DNA of 64,000 nucleotides. Origin: an uncultured Rhodospirillaceae bacterium (GTDB lineage Bacteria > Pseudomonadota > Alphaproteobacteria > Rhodospirillales > Casp-alpha2). Location: the NCBI GenBank assembly GCA_913030825.1, contig CAJWCU010000004.1:172103-236102 (forward strand), given 5' to 3'. Numbering within the stretch: position 1 is the stretch's first letter; each line of letters starts with the position of its first letter. Both the position numbers and the translations under genes were made by a program. Below, one piece after another: positions 9,763 through 18,982 of the stretch. A model generated the notes under the pieces. The model did not search any database. It was not told where the DNA came from and saw nothing but the letters and a program-made list of their open reading frames with translations.

Positions 9763-10209
9763 TTGCCCGACCTCCCTTCCGCCGTCCTGTTTTCCTGCAC
9801 GATGAATTCCATCCGCTCGCCCATGGCGGAAGGCATCCTGAAGTTCCTGCACGGTCATCGCATCTACGTCGACAGCGCCGGTGTGCGCGAAGGGCATATC
9901 GACGGTTTCACCATCGCCGTGATGGACGAAATCGGTATCGACATGTCGAAACACAAATCGAAAACCTTCGACGAGTTGGAAGACGACTTTTTCGATCTGG
10001 TCATCACCCTGTCGCCGGAGGCCCAGCACAAGGCCATGGAACTGACGCGGATCATGGCCTGCGACGTCGAGTTCTGGAACACCTTCGATCCATCGATCAT
10101 CGAGACGGAAAACCGCGATGAGAAATTGCAGGCCTATCGCATGGTGCGTGACAATCTGATGGAACGCATCAAGGAACGGTTCCCCGTCCATGCCGTGTCG
10201 GATACCTGA
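9763..10209 (+). CDS. Low-molecular-weight protein-tyrosine-phosphatase-like protein
   Basis: A 148-residue protein with the LMW phosphatase/arsenate-reductase fold. The phosphate loop is Cys12-X5-Arg18-Ser (CTMNSIRS), directly after the first beta strand. Most tyrosine phosphatases have CxGNxCRSP, so this P-loop lacks the second Cys and carries Ile before Arg. An Asp in FDPS near the C-terminal third may be the general acid. The gene appears to start with TTG at 9763, only 13 bases after the UPF0262 stop, and belongs to the same operon. In related genomes infA follows directly; here about 8.9 kb of other genes intervenes. Confidence 0.85.
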   Translation: MPDLPSAVLFSCTMNSIRSPMAEGILKFLHGHRIYVDSAGVREGHIDGFTIAVMDEIGIDMSKHKSKTFDELEDDFFDLVITLSPEAQHKAMELTRIMACDVEFWNTFDPSIIETENRDEKLQAYRMVRDNLMERIKERFPVHAVSDT

Positions 10210-10233
10210 TCCCGTTTTCCGAAGAGAGAACAC

Positions 10234-10797
10234 ATGACCCGTAGCTTTCGATCCGCAGTCCACATCCTGGTCCTCTGCCTTGGGGCGGCATTTTCAGGAA
10301 ACACCGCGACGGCGCAGGACGGCGATCCGTTCGAGCGGTTGTCCTCGCAGCCGGTGACGTTGCTTGACGCCGGGATCAAGCGGGTGCGCGCCAATGCGCG
10401 CTTAGGCGCGCGGCGGCTGACGCCCGCGACCGGACCGCAGGCCCAGTTCCGCGTGTTCTTCGACCAGGAATTGCGGCGACTGGAAATCCGCTTTGCGGTC
10501 GAGACAGCGCCGGAAAACCTGAATGAACGGTATTGCTGGGCCCGGCGGGCGGTGGCGATCCGCGAGACGTTTTCCGTGGGGGCGACCAGCTATGCGCTTT
10601 CCCTGTCCGATGAAGAGCGGGTCAAACGCAGACTGGGAAGCCTGTTTTCGCGGGAGCCCGACACCACCGAACGGGAAATGATCGCCCTTGGCCAGCGTCT
10701 GGCGGATTCGACCTTCGTCGAATTGCGGTTGAGAAATCCCGCCAGCGAAATGCCGGTGACCTGCCGCGCCGTGGCCTATCGGTTGGATTGGAAATAG
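10234..10797 (+). CDS. Secreted protein of unknown function
   Basis: A 187-residue protein with a clear N-terminal signal peptide (basic start, hydrophobic core about residues 8-24, cleavage likely near TATA-QDGD), so periplasmic or exported. The mature part contains two Cys residues, near the YCWARR and VTCRAVA segments, that could form a disulfide. No lipobox. I do not recognise the family. It follows the phosphatase gene by 24 bases and may be read from the same transcript. It ends at a strong hairpin and is convergent with the methyltransferase/ATP-grasp fusion gene. Confidence 0.65.
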   Translation: MTRSFRSAVHILVLCLGAAFSGNTATAQDGDPFERLSSQPVTLLDAGIKRVRANARLGARRLTPATGPQAQFRVFFDQELRRLEIRFAVETAPENLNERYCWARRAVAIRETFSVGATSYALSLSDEERVKRRLGSLFSREPDTTEREMIALGQRLADSTFVELRLRNPASEMPVTCRAVAYRLDWK

Positions 10798-10839
10798 GCA
10801 CGAGCCGGCGCGCGGGCATGCCGCGCGCCGATCCCGTGC
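10798..10839. terminator. Bidirectional hairpin between convergent genes
   Basis: GGCGCGCGG (807-815 past 10000) and CCGCGCGCC (821-829) form a perfect 9-bp stem with a 5-base loop. Outer GCACG (10798-10802) and CGTGC (10835-10839) can extend it. It fills the 43-base gap between two convergent stop codons, so it can serve both strands, although no U-run is present. Confidence 0.5.
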
Positions 10840-10840
10840 A

Positions 10841-12757
10841 TCAGGCCGCCGCCGCCGCCGCGCCGGTGTCCAGGCCTTCGGCGGCCCGGGCCTGTCCGGC
10901 TTCGATGATCCGGCGCAGCAGGTCCGGATATTCCAGCCCCTCAAACCCGGCCATCAGATTGAACTTGCCGTCCCAGCACCAACCGGGGTTGGGATTGACC
11001 TCCAACAGTTTGATGGCGCCCTGGGCGTCGGTGCGGAAATCGAACCGGGCGTAATCGCGGCACCCCAGCCGCTGGAACAGGGTTGCCGAAGCATCGAACA
11101 TGGCGCGCCGGCTGTCTTCGTCCAGGTCCGCCTGGCGGTATTGGATATCCGTCCAATAAGGGGAGTCCGGCTGCCATTTGGATTCGTAGCCCAGCAGTTT
11201 GGGCAGCTTCGGATCCAGGCCCGAATAATCGACCGCCAGCACCGGCAGGGCGTGGAATCCGCTGCCCGGGTTGCCGATCAGGGCGATGCTGTATTCCGCG
11301 CCGTCGAGAAATTCCTGAACCAGCACCGACCGGCCCGGCAGCGTCCGGCGGACTTCCGCCAGATAGGCGACCATTTCCTCGGGCGTGTGGACGACGGCGT
11401 CCTGAGTGATGCCGATGGAGCTATCGCCCTGGGCCGGTTTGATCAAGGCCGGAAAGACCGACGGGATCGTCGCGACCTGATCGTCCGGTTGGAAATAGGT
11501 TTCCAGCGGTACGGGGATCTCGCATTGCTGGGCCACGGCGCGGACGACCGACTTGTCGTAGCATAGGCCGAGCGCCGCCGGGCCCGCCCCCGTATAGGGG
11601 ATATTGAGCATTTCCAGCATGGCCGGAACGTGCAGTTCCTTGAGTGCCTCGTTGTTGTAGCCTTCGTCGCAAAGGTTCAGCACGAATGCCGGACGGTTGC
11701 TTTGCAGGCGTTCGAACAGGCCGCTATGGTCGTCTTCATAGGTGAAGCGATACTCGCCCAGGGTGCCCAGGGCGGATTTAAGCTTGTTCACCGTCTCCAG
11801 GTCTTCCGGATTGAACTTGCCGTCGAGTTTGACCGCGTCCGGCCGGCGCGGGTCGCCCAGCAGGACGGTGACGTCGGGATACACCGGGCCCCGGCCGCGG
11901 ACGACGGCTTTCGCCGGTGCGCGCCCGGTCACCAGATGGCGGCGGGCCATCATGCCCAGGTCGGCGCCCCGGTCGGTCAGGCGATTGGAATTGCCTTCCA
12001 GTTCCTGGTGGAACACGACATCGCGGAAACCGGCCGTCTCCAACAAAGCCTTCAGGGCGTCGGCGCTATAGAGGCGTTCGGCGTAGAACTGGTCGGCGAT
12101 CACGCCTTTTTCGGCATGGATCACGACTTCGCGGGAAATCAGGCGCGACCGGTCGGACGACAGCGACCGTTCGCGGCAGACCAACTGGTTCTCGTCGATC
12201 CATTCCCAGGTCCGGGGCTCGAAATTCTGGCGCATCCATTCACCGTCGGTGATGTCCAGGATCAAGCGCCCGTTGGAGCGCATGACCCGGCATACGGCGG
12301 TGAGCACGGCCAGATCGTCTTTTTCCTGTTCGAAATACCCGAACGAGTTGCCGAGCAGCATGACGCTGTCGAACGAATCCGGTTTCAGCGCGACGCGCCG
12401 GGCATCGCCTTCCTTGAACTGCACGTGCAGGCCCTGGGCGCGGGCGCGCCGACGGGCCAGACGGATCAGGTAGCGCGACCGATCGACACCGGTGACGTTG
12501 CCGAAACCGCGGCGCGCCAATTCCAGACAGTGACGGCCTTGGCCGCAGCACAGGTCGAGAATGCGGTCTTCGGGTGCCAAGTCGACGACACCGAGAAGGG
12601 CATCGACCTCGGCCCGCGTGGCGTCGTCGTTTTCCGTGACGTCGCCGTCGGTCTTCAGATACAGCGCGTTGAACAGGGACCGCCACCATTCGGGCGGCAG
12701 GTGACGCTCCAGGTCGCTGATCGGACCCAGAGTTTTTTGGGAGGACGTGTTCGTCAT
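10841..12757 (-). CDS. Methyltransferase / ATP-grasp (D-Ala-D-Ala ligase-like) fusion protein
   Basis: A 638-residue two-domain enzyme. Residues about 50-210 are a class I SAM-dependent methyltransferase with motif I DLCCGQG at 68-74 and the acidic end of strand 2 in VTGVDRS. Residues about 295-620 resemble D-alanine-D-alanine ligase-type ATP-grasp enzymes: YTGAGPAALGLCYDK, the ATP-contacting strand PALIKPAQGDSSIGI, and the Mg-binding EVNPNPG with Glu586/Asn588. ATP-grasp ligases join a carboxylate to an amine or thiol through an acyl phosphate. The fused pair suggests ligation and methylation of one small molecule or peptide. A 62-residue membrane protein gene lies 33 bases upstream on the same strand. 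The C-terminus ends in a run of Ala. Domain calls are firm; the substrate is unknown. Confidence 0.85.
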   Translation of the reverse strand: MTNTSSQKTLGPISDLERHLPPEWWRSLFNALYLKTDGDVTENDDATRAEVDALLGVVDLAPEDRILDLCCGQGRHCLELARRGFGNVTGVDRSRYLIRLARRRARAQGLHVQFKEGDARRVALKPDSFDSVMLLGNSFGYFEQEKDDLAVLTAVCRVMRSNGRLILDITDGEWMRQNFEPRTWEWIDENQLVCRERSLSSDRSRLISREVVIHAEKGVIADQFYAERLYSADALKALLETAGFRDVVFHQELEGNSNRLTDRGADLGMMARRHLVTGRAPAKAVVRGRGPVYPDVTVLLGDPRRPDAVKLDGKFNPEDLETVNKLKSALGTLGEYRFTYEDDHSGLFERLQSNRPAFVLNLCDEGYNNEALKELHVPAMLEMLNIPYTGAGPAALGLCYDKSVVRAVAQQCEIPVPLETYFQPDDQVATIPSVFPALIKPAQGDSSIGITQDAVVHTPEEMVAYLAEVRRTLPGRSVLVQEFLDGAEYSIALIGNPGSGFHALPVLAVDYSGLDPKLPKLLGYESKWQPDSPYWTDIQYRQADLDEDSRRAMFDASATLFQRLGCRDYARFDFRTDAQGAIKLLEVNPNPGWCWDGKFNLMAGFEGLEYPDLLRRIIEAGQARAAEGLDTGAAAAAA

Positions 12758-12790
12758 GGTCGTATTCCGGGGCGGCTATCTGCTCCGCAT

Positions 12791-12979
12791 TTAGCGGAAC
12801 AGCAGCCCGTAAATATAAAGCGCGAAAGGGGTGACCACGCCGCCGACCATGATCACCATGAACAGGGCGAAGCCGGTGACGTCGTCGGCACGTTGCCAGA
12901 AGGATGGTTTCTGGACGGCGGGAGCGGTGGATTGCGGGGCGCCGGGGACGACGGGCGCGGCGGGCGTTTGCGTCAACAT
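12791..12979 (-). CDS. Small single-span membrane protein
   Basis: A 62-residue protein. Residues 1-27 are Pro/Ala/Gln-rich and probably disordered. Residues about 35-60 form one hydrophobic helix (FALFMVIMVGGVVTPFALYI), with the extreme C-terminus ending FR. The start at 12979 is preceded by AGAAAGG. It lies 33 bases before the methyltransferase/ATP-grasp fusion and is very likely co-transcribed with it. It may anchor or regulate that enzyme, or serve as its substrate; these are guesses. I do not recognise a family. Confidence 0.55.
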   Translation of the reverse strand: MLTQTPAAPVVPGAPQSTAPAVQKPSFWQRADDVTGFALFMVIMVGGVVTPFALYIYGLLFR

Positions 12980-13209
12980 GGCGAAAGCCTTTCTGATAAA
13001 GGGGCCATTCGTGGGAGGGCGATTTGGCCGTGAGAAATGGTGGGAACAGTCGGCTGGTAAGGCGTGGTCGTGGAGAAGCAGAAAAAATGCCTGGGCGGGG
13101 CCGCTCGGGAACGGGGGGTGCGCAAGGTCAGGCCCTTGCGAGGGGCAGGGCGGCGTGACTGGCGATCTCCGCACCCGTTCCCGATGACGCCCTCCCAGGC
13201 GCTTCTTCA

Positions 13210-13234
13210 CGGGGCCGGTGGGTGACCGGCCCCG
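13210..13234 (-). terminator. Strong hairpin after the small secreted-protein gene
   Basis: CGGGGCCGGT (13210-13219) and ACCGGCCCCG (13225-13234) form a perfect 10-bp stem with a 5-base loop, 11 bases past the minus-strand stop at 13246. This probably ends the transcript of the secreted-protein gene and separates it from the 62-residue membrane-protein gene downstream. Confidence 0.6.
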
Positions 13235-13245
13235 CATCTGTCTGC

Positions 13246-13518
13246 CTAGTTGTTGCGGACGGAGAGCTTGCCGCCGCGGATAACGGCGATCTGGTCGCCT
13301 TCGACGCTGACGGACTCTTCGCCCAGATTGATTTTGCATTTCTCGCAAAGGTTCGGGACGGTCTCGCCGGCGGCGATGTTGACCAGTTCGGAACCTTCGG
13401 AATCGGAAACCGTCAGTTGAATGTCGGTATCCTGTTCATTGGTCACGTCCACGGCATGAACCGGGGCCGCAAATGCCAAAGCGATCGCGGCGGCGCCAAT
13501 GAAGGGCAGAACTTTCAT
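13246..13518 (-). CDS. Small secreted protein with a Cys-x-x-Cys motif
   Basis: A 90-residue protein with a textbook signal peptide (residues 1-22, cleavage after PVHA). The mature 68 residues look beta-rich, with repeated short Val/Ile strands, and contain NLCEKC, a Cys-x-x-Cys pair that could bind metal or form a disulfide. The end is basic (GGKLSVRNN). GGAGGAACAC before the ATG is a good ribosome-binding site. It is divergent from a LysR regulator with an inverted repeat between them, so it is probably under that regulator's control. I do not recognise the family. Confidence 0.7.
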   Translation of the reverse strand: MKVLPFIGAAAIALAFAAPVHAVDVTNEQDTDIQLTVSDSEGSELVNIAAGETVPNLCEKCKINLGEESVSVEGDQIAVIRGGKLSVRNN

Positions 13519-13540
13519 GTGTTCCTCCAGAAAAGGATGT

Positions 13541-13558
13541 GTGTCCGAAATTGGACAC
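13541..13558. promoter_or_regulatory. Inverted repeat in the secreted-protein/LysR divergent region
   Basis: GTGTCC-GAAATT-GGACAC is a perfect 6-bp inverted repeat with a 6-base spacer, 23 bases upstream of the minus-strand secreted-protein start and 146 bases before the divergent LysR gene. Its place and symmetry fit an operator for that LysR protein. A TATAAT-like hexamer at 13630-13635 may be the -10 element for the LysR gene. Confidence 0.4.
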
Positions 13559-13703
13559 GGCGACTCTCGGGCAAATCCAGGGTTTGCTCAAACGAAATAA
13601 CATTAAGTTTTATATCGAAAAATCAAATGTATAATCGCGGCCGAATTCATCCGGAAAACGCCCGTGGGCGGGCGCTTCGGCGGATAGGGAGAGGCCAATT
13701 TCC

Positions 13704-14570
13704 ATGGACATCAACCTGGCGCGGACATTCCTGGCGATTTGCGAACTCGGTAATTTCGTGAAGGCGTCGGAACGGCTTTATGTGACGCAGTCGACGGTCA
13801 GTACCCGGGTCAAATTGCTCGAGGATTTATTGGGGCAGTCCTTGTTCGTGCGGACTAAGGCGGGCGCGACTCTGACCGCCGCCGGGGCACAGTTCCGGCC
13901 TTTCGCGGAAAAGATGGTGCAGACCTGGGAACAGGCGCGCCACAACGTCGGCCTGCCCGTCGAGTTCTCGTCCCTGCTGACCGTCGGGGCCGAGTTCACG
14001 TTGTGGGAACGGCTGCTGGTCAGGTGGATTTCCTGGGTCCGTGAAGACCTGCCCGAGGTCGCGCTGCGGGCCGAGGTCGGCACGGCCGACAGTCTGATGA
14101 TCCAGGTTACGGAAGGGCTTCTCGATCTGGCCGTTACCTACACGCCGCAACATCGTTCCGGCCTGGTGGTCGAGAAATTGGCGCAGGACAGTCTGGTGCT
14201 GGTCTCGACCGATCCCAAAACGCAGGGCCCGCGCGAACCGGGGTATGTTTTCGTCGATTGGGGGGCGGAGTTCCGGATGGAGCACCTGGACGCTTTTCCC
14301 GACTTGCCGGCGCCGGCCCTGGCGGTCACCTACGGTCCTTTGGCGCAGCAGCATATCCTGCGGGCCGGCGGGGCGGCCTATCTTCCCCTGCGGGCCGTGC
14401 GTCCCCGCCTGGACGAAGGCGTGTTGCACCTGATCGGCGACGCACCGGTCTTTCGGCGGCCGATCTTCGCGGTCCATCTGGACGGTGTCGATAATCCCCT
14501 GTTCCACAACGCCGTGGAGGGCCTGCGTCAGGCCGCACGTCAGGAAGCCGGAGGCGAGGAAACGGTATAG
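13704..14570 (+). CDS. LysR family transcriptional regulator
   Basis: A 288-residue DNA-binding regulator. Residues about 1-60 form the LysR winged helix-turn-helix (TFLAICELGNFVKASERL, then TQSTVSTRVKLLE), with the usual linker helix after it. Residues about 90-285 form the periplasmic-binding-protein-like effector domain. The ATG at 13704 follows GGGAGAGG. It lies divergent from the small secreted-protein gene, the classic layout in which a LysR protein controls its neighbour and itself. The effector is unknown. Confidence 0.9.
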   Translation: MDINLARTFLAICELGNFVKASERLYVTQSTVSTRVKLLEDLLGQSLFVRTKAGATLTAAGAQFRPFAEKMVQTWEQARHNVGLPVEFSSLLTVGAEFTLWERLLVRWISWVREDLPEVALRAEVGTADSLMIQVTEGLLDLAVTYTPQHRSGLVVEKLAQDSLVLVSTDPKTQGPREPGYVFVDWGAEFRMEHLDAFPDLPAPALAVTYGPLAQQHILRAGGAAYLPLRAVRPRLDEGVLHLIGDAPVFRRPIFAVHLDGVDNPLFHNAVEGLRQAARQEAGGEETV

Positions 14571-14926
14571 GTGTCTGACCTCCCGATAAAACCCTTTTCT
14601 AGATAGGGACATATTGTATTCATAATGGTTCTCGCATAGATTTCTTGCGGGGAATTTACCCGCACGAATTGCGTGACGGCTCTTATGGGGGAGCGCGGAC
14701 AGGGGGGGGCTCGATCTGCGACTGATGACTTTCGATTTCTGTCAATTTTGGGGATTTGGTGTAACGGCTAGGTGCGGAACAACCCGTTGATATAAACCAG
14801 ATCTCCCATGACCGATTTCAATACGAGGCTTCTCGCGGGCGGCTCAAGTAGCGCGCTGCCATCGCATTCGGTCCGTGCCTGCTCCTTTCCAGAGGGGCGG
14901 CGCCGTTGCGTCGCGCTGCGCACGCC
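14571..14926. other. Intergenic stretch without a gene
   Basis: About 356 bases between the LysR gene and the response regulator. An open minus-strand frame reaching in from 15193 is only the shadow of the regulator gene. A small inverted repeat TGCGGG-N7-CCCGCA lies at 14646-14664. The first 80 bases are A/T-rich and could hold promoters, but I cannot place one with confidence. Confidence 0.45.
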
Positions 14927-15571
14927 ATGAGCCTTGATCCGAAAATCGCCGGGACCGTTCACGTCGTTGATGATGACCCCGGGTATCTCGACAGTCTGCT
15001 GGGCCTGATGAAATCCGTCGGGTACCGCGCCGAAGGCTATGCTAATGCCGTGGAATTTCTGCGCGATTGGCGGCCCGGCGACGCCGGCTGCGTCATCACC
15101 GACATGCGCATGCCGCAGATGAGCGGCATCGAACTGCTGCAGCACCTGCGCCATGAGGGCATGGACATTCCGGTCATTCTGGTCAGCGCCCATGCCACGG
15201 TCGCGGCGGGTGTGCGGGCCATGAAACTCGGCGCCTTGGATTTTCTGGAAAAGCCGGTCGATGAGCAGACGTTGCTCGATCTCGTCAACAAGGCGGTAAA
15301 ATACGAATGGCTGCGCCGGACCAATCAGGCCAAACGCGATCTACTGGAGGAGCGGCTCGGCCTTTTGTCCGACCGTGAACGACAGGTGCTGCGCTCTATC
15401 CTCGGTGGGCTTCCCAACCGCGACATTGCGCATCTGATGGGGATCAGTCCAAAGACGGTCGATACCTACCGTTCACGCATTCTCGACAAAACCGGGACGG
15501 ATCGGATGGATGTTCTGTGCCGAGAAATCCAAGAATATCAAATTATTATCTGTAATGATCCGGTGGCCTAA
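14927..15571 (+). CDS. FixJ-type two-component response regulator
   Basis: A 214-residue response regulator from the ATG at 14927 (an upstream TTG at 14906 would add seven residues). Residues about 8-125 are the receiver: acidic pocket in VVDDDPG, phospho-acceptor Asp59 in VITDMRMP, and the conserved Lys in LEKPVD. Residues about 140-205 form a LuxR-type helix-turn-helix (LSDRERQVLRSILGG, then SPKTVDTYRSRI). This is the FixJ/TtrR arrangement, a DNA-binding output activated by phosphorylation. The likely partner is the orphan-like PAS histidine kinase at 17336-18982, with a chemoreceptor gene between them. Confidence 0.9.
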   Translation: MSLDPKIAGTVHVVDDDPGYLDSLLGLMKSVGYRAEGYANAVEFLRDWRPGDAGCVITDMRMPQMSGIELLQHLRHEGMDIPVILVSAHATVAAGVRAMKLGALDFLEKPVDEQTLLDLVNKAVKYEWLRRTNQAKRDLLEERLGLLSDRERQVLRSILGGLPNRDIAHLMGISPKTVDTYRSRILDKTGTDRMDVLCREIQEYQIIICNDPVA

Positions 15572-15785
15572 CGGCCCCTACAAAAAATACAACACGCCCT
15601 ACAAACGATGCGCCCGCGCCCGACATACAGATGTCCGGGTATGCGTCTAGGCTTTCGTCGCGCCGGTTTTTCGTGACGACGGCCAAGAAGAGCCGCGAGC
15701 GACATTGGCGCCAATCACAACAAAAGACGGACAAGGTCCGCTGGATATGGAGGAATGCCTTCGGGCAAAGTAAGGGGGAGCACAG

Positions 15786-17261
15786 GTGTTTCTTAGAAAA
15801 GAGAAACTCGCGTCCGGCCGTGGCGGCGCGTTCCGTGAACTTGATGCGGTTCCGGCCGCGTTGATGTGTTGTGATTTGCCGGATTTCCGGATTGTCTATC
15901 TCAACCCAAGGTCCCGGCAATTGTTGGAGTTGATCAAGGATCAGCTCCCGGTGGCGCCCGGCGACATTCTGGGCCAAAGCATCGACATCTTTCACAAAGC
16001 ACCTGAACATCAACGTAAGTTGCTGTCCGATCCGGCGAACCTGCCGCACAAGGCGACGATCGAACTGGGCGAGACGATCCTGGAATTGGAAATCGTCGCC
16101 CGCCATGACACGCAAGGCGTCTATATCGGCCCGATGCTGCTGTGGAACGTGGTGACGGAAAAGGTCGCGGCCGAACGGAAAGCCAACGAGCTGCGCCAGA
16201 TGGTCGATCAGATGCCCATCGCGGCTATGTTCATGGAGCTCAAAAACTTCACCATCACCTATATGAACGATGAGAGCCTGAAGACCTTGCGCGGGATCGA
16301 ACATCTGCTGCCCTGCAAGGCGGATGAGATCGTCGGGCAATGCGTCGATATCTTCCATAAGTCGCCGCCGCATCAGCGGGCCATTCTGGCCGATCCGAAG
16401 AATCTGCCGCACCGCGCCAACATCCGTTTGGGCGATGAAACGCTGGATCTGCAGGTCACCCCGGTGTTCAACCGCCGGGGCACCTACGTCGGCGCCATGC
16501 TGACCTGGGCCGTGGTCACGGCGCAAGTCGGATTGTCCGCACAGATCGGCGAGGTCGTCGCCAACGTTTCGGCCTCGGCCGGGCAATTGCGGTCCTCGGC
16601 CGAGAACATGTCGGCCAATGCCGAAGAAACGACGGCGCAGATCAACGCCGTCGCCGCCGCGACGGAACAGCTCAGCGCTTCGATCAGCGAAATTTCCGGC
16701 CAGGTCGCCCGGTCGACCGGAAGTGCGCGCGCCGCCGTCGAACAGGTCGAACAATCCAACGCGATGATCACCAGTCTGTCCGACAACGCGGCCCAGATCG
16801 GAAAGGTCCTGGACCTGATCACGGACATCGCCGGGCAAACCAATCTTCTGGCCCTGAACGCGACGATCGAGGCCGCCCGTGCCGGCGATGCGGGCAAGGG
16901 CTTTGCCGTGGTCGCCAGCGAGGTCAAGAACCTGGCCAGCCAGACGGCCCGCGCGACCGAGGAAATCGCCACCCAGATCACCGGCATCCGGGGGGCGACC
17001 GACGAAGCCGTCCGCCAGGTACGGAACATCGGCAAGGCGGTTCAGGAACTGAGCGAGATTACCGCCAGTATCTCCGCCGCGGTGGAAGAGCAGGCCGCGT
17101 CAACCCAGGAAGTAGCCTTGAACACCACCGGTGTCAGCGAGGCCGCGATCGAGGCGGGCCGGGTCGCGGTAAACATTCTGGAAGCCGTGAATTCCCTGAA
17201 CGATCAATCTAGCAGGCTGAGTTCCAGTGTCGAGGAATTCACCGCAGAGTTAGCGAAGTAG
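15786..17261 (+). CDS. Soluble methyl-accepting chemotaxis protein with two PAS domains
   Basis: A 491-residue chemoreceptor without any membrane segment, so a cytoplasmic sensor. Two PAS-like units in tandem are clear duplicates: each contains an FHK-P-HQR segment ([17 protein letters not shown] near residue 65-80 and [17 protein letters not shown] near 185-200). A methyl-accepting coiled coil follows from about 245 to the end, with the conserved hairpin tip [20 protein letters not shown] that contacts CheA and CheW. The start is a GTG at 15786 with GGGGGAG before it. PAS units of this kind often hold flavin or heme and sense redox or oxygen; the cofactor here is unknown. Confidence 0.9.
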   Translation: MFLRKEKLASGRGGAFRELDAVPAALMCCDLPDFRIVYLNPRSRQLLELIKDQLPVAPGDILGQSIDIFHKAPEHQRKLLSDPANLPHKATIELGETILELEIVARHDTQGVYIGPMLLWNVVTEKVAAERKANELRQMVDQMPIAAMFMELKNFTITYMNDESLKTLRGIEHLLPCKADEIVGQCVDIFHKSPPHQRAILADPKNLPHRANIRLGDETLDLQVTPVFNRRGTYVGAMLTWAVVTAQVGLSAQIGEVVANVSASAGQLRSSAENMSANAEETTAQINAVAAATEQLSASISEISGQVARSTGSARAAVEQVEQSNAMITSLSDNAAQIGKVLDLITDIAGQTNLLALNATIEAARAGDAGKGFAVVASEVKNLASQTARATEEIATQITGIRGATDEAVRQVRNIGKAVQELSEITASISAAVEEQAASTQEVALNTTGVSEAAIEAGRVAVNILEAVNSLNDQSSRLSSSVEEFTAELAK

Positions 17262-17273
17262 CAGGCACGGAGC

Positions 17274-17295
17274 GGCGGGCCAAACGGGCCCCGCC
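17274..17295 (+). terminator. GC-rich hairpin after the chemoreceptor gene
   Basis: GGCGGG (17274-17279) pairs with CCCGCC (17290-17295), and an inner CC/GG pair can close the loop with one bulged base. It starts 13 bases after the chemoreceptor stop and lies before the kinase gene. There is no U-tract, so it may only attenuate. Confidence 0.3.
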
Positions 17296-17335
17296 ATGCC
17301 GACCGAAAACGACGACAAGTGTCGGTTGGGACAGG

Positions 17336-18982
17336 ATGACACGGCCAGACCCGGAACGAGAGAAACAGGCGGCGGCCGTGGCGGCGGTCGAGGCACGCCT
17401 ACGTGAAAGCGAACGCCGGTTGGGCGAACTGCAGCGGATCGCCAATCTGGGAAGTTGGGATTGGGACGTCGCCGCCGATACGTTCTGGTGGTCCGATCAG
17501 ATTTACCGGATATTCGGGCTCGATCCGGCGGACTTCAAGGTGACTTACGAGGCCTTGTTGGATCGTGTCCATCCGGATGACGAACGCCGGGTTCGCGCGG
17601 CGATGACCCGCGCGATAAAGACCGGCGTGTCGTTCGATGTCGAACACCGGATCGTCCTGCCTTACGGTGGCATCCGGTGCGTGCGCGAAAGGGGGGAGAC
17701 CGTTCGCGACGAGGCCGGGGCCGTGGTCCGCATGTTCGGCACGGTCCAGGACGTGACCGAGCGCCGCGATGCCGAACAGGCGTTGCGGCGTTCGGAAAGC
17801 CGGCTGGCGGCGATCATCGAAACCGCGCCGGAGGCGGTCATCGTCACCGATCGCGACGGCAACATTCAGGTTTTCAACCGAGGGGCCGAGGCGATTTTTG
17901 GTTTCACCGCCGAGGAAGCCGAGGGCCAGTCTCTGGACATCCTGATCCCGGCCAACAAACGGGCCGATCATCAGCTTCATATGCGCCTGTTCACGGCCTC
18001 CGGCAGTGTCCGGCGGATGATGGACGTGCGGCGCGAGATTTCCGGCCTGCGCAAGGACGGGACAGTGTTCCCCGCCGCCGCCTCGGTCTCAAAGATCGCG
18101 ATCGACGGCGATATGATCTTCGTTGCGATCCTGCGCGACGTCTCCGAACTGAAGCAGGTCGAACGAAATCTGCGGGGGGCGCTGGCCGACGCCGAAAAGG
18201 CCAACCGTGTGAAATCGGAATTTCTCGCCACCATGAGCCACGAACTGCGGACGCCGCTCAATGCCATTCTGGGCTTCTCTGAAATCCTCAACGGGGAATA
18301 CCTGGGCCCGGTCGGCACGCCCAAGTACCTGGAATATGCCGAGCATATTCATGAAAGCGGGCAGTACCTGCTGTCCCTGGTCAACGATCTTCTGGATTTC
18401 TCCGCCATCGAGGACGGTCGGCGCAAGCTCGAGGTCGGGGCGGTCTGCCTGCTGCGGGTGATTCAAGATTGCGTCAAGATCGTGCGGCCCAAGGTCGAGG
18501 AGAAAGGGATCGAGTTGCTGACCAACATCGCGCCGGGCATGCGCCATATCCCCTGCGATCGCCGAGCGCTCCAACAGATCCTGCTGAACCTGTTGTCCAA
18601 TTCTATCAAGTTCACCCCGTCCGGCGGCACCGTGCAGGTTTCCTGCCTCGCCTTGGAGCGGACCGCGCAAATCACCGTGGCCGATACGGGGTGCGGCATT
18701 CCGGCGGTCGTCCTGCCCCAGGTCACCAGTCCGTTCCGATCGCTTGCCAAGAATCCCTACCGGGCGGAAAAAGGCTGGGGCCTGGGCCTGCCGATCAGCA
18801 AATCCCTGGTCGACCTACATGGCGGCACGATGCGGATCGAAAGCGAAGAGGGCAAAGGCACGATGATCACCGTCTCCTTGCCCCTGATGCGCCAAGGTTC
18901 CGGCGACTTGGGTGATATGACTTGTAATCTCGGGACCTGCCTGCGCGCACCGGATGGACCGGCCGGGGGCGGCGGAGAATAG
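17336..18982 (+). CDS. PAS-domain sensor histidine kinase
   Basis: A 548-residue histidine kinase with no membrane segment. Domains in order: a PAS fold at about 35-140 ([15 protein letters not shown], then a PAC segment ending [13 protein letters not shown]), a second PAS at about 150-270, a dimerisation/phospho-acceptor helix around 285-350 with the phosphorylated His in [12 protein letters not shown], and an ATP-binding domain at about 395-525 with the N box [11 protein letters not shown] and the G box [10 protein letters not shown]. It lacks a receiver of its own. The FixJ-like regulator 2 kb upstream is the most likely partner. It probably reads a cytoplasmic signal through its PAS domains. 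Confidence 0.92.
   Translation: MTRPDPEREKQAAAVAAVEARLRESERRLGELQRIANLGSWDWDVAADTFWWSDQIYRIFGLDPADFKVTYEALLDRVHPDDERRVRAAMTRAIKTGVSFDVEHRIVLPYGGIRCVRERGETVRDEAGAVVRMFGTVQDVTERRDAEQALRRSESRLAAIIETAPEAVIVTDRDGNIQVFNRGAEAIFGFTAEEAEGQSLDILIPANKRADHQLHMRLFTASGSVRRMMDVRREISGLRKDGTVFPAAASVSKIAIDGDMIFVAILRDVSELKQVERNLRGALADAEKANRVKSEFLATMSHELRTPLNAILGFSEILNGEYLGPVGTPKYLEYAEHIHESGQYLLSLVNDLLDFSAIEDGRRKLEVGAVCLLRVIQDCVKIVRPKVEEKGIELLTNIAPGMRHIPCDRRALQQILLNLLSNSIKFTPSGGTVQVSCLALERTAQITVADTGCGIPAVVLPQVTSPFRSLAKNPYRAEKGWGLGLPISKSLVDLHGGTMRIESEEGKGTMITVSLPLMRQGSGDLGDMTCNLGTCLRAPDGPAGGGGE

Noticed and set aside
14768..15193. 141-codon minus-strand frame reaching into the gap before the response regulator
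   Set aside because: Mostly antisense to the receiver domain; no start signal and no recognisable product.
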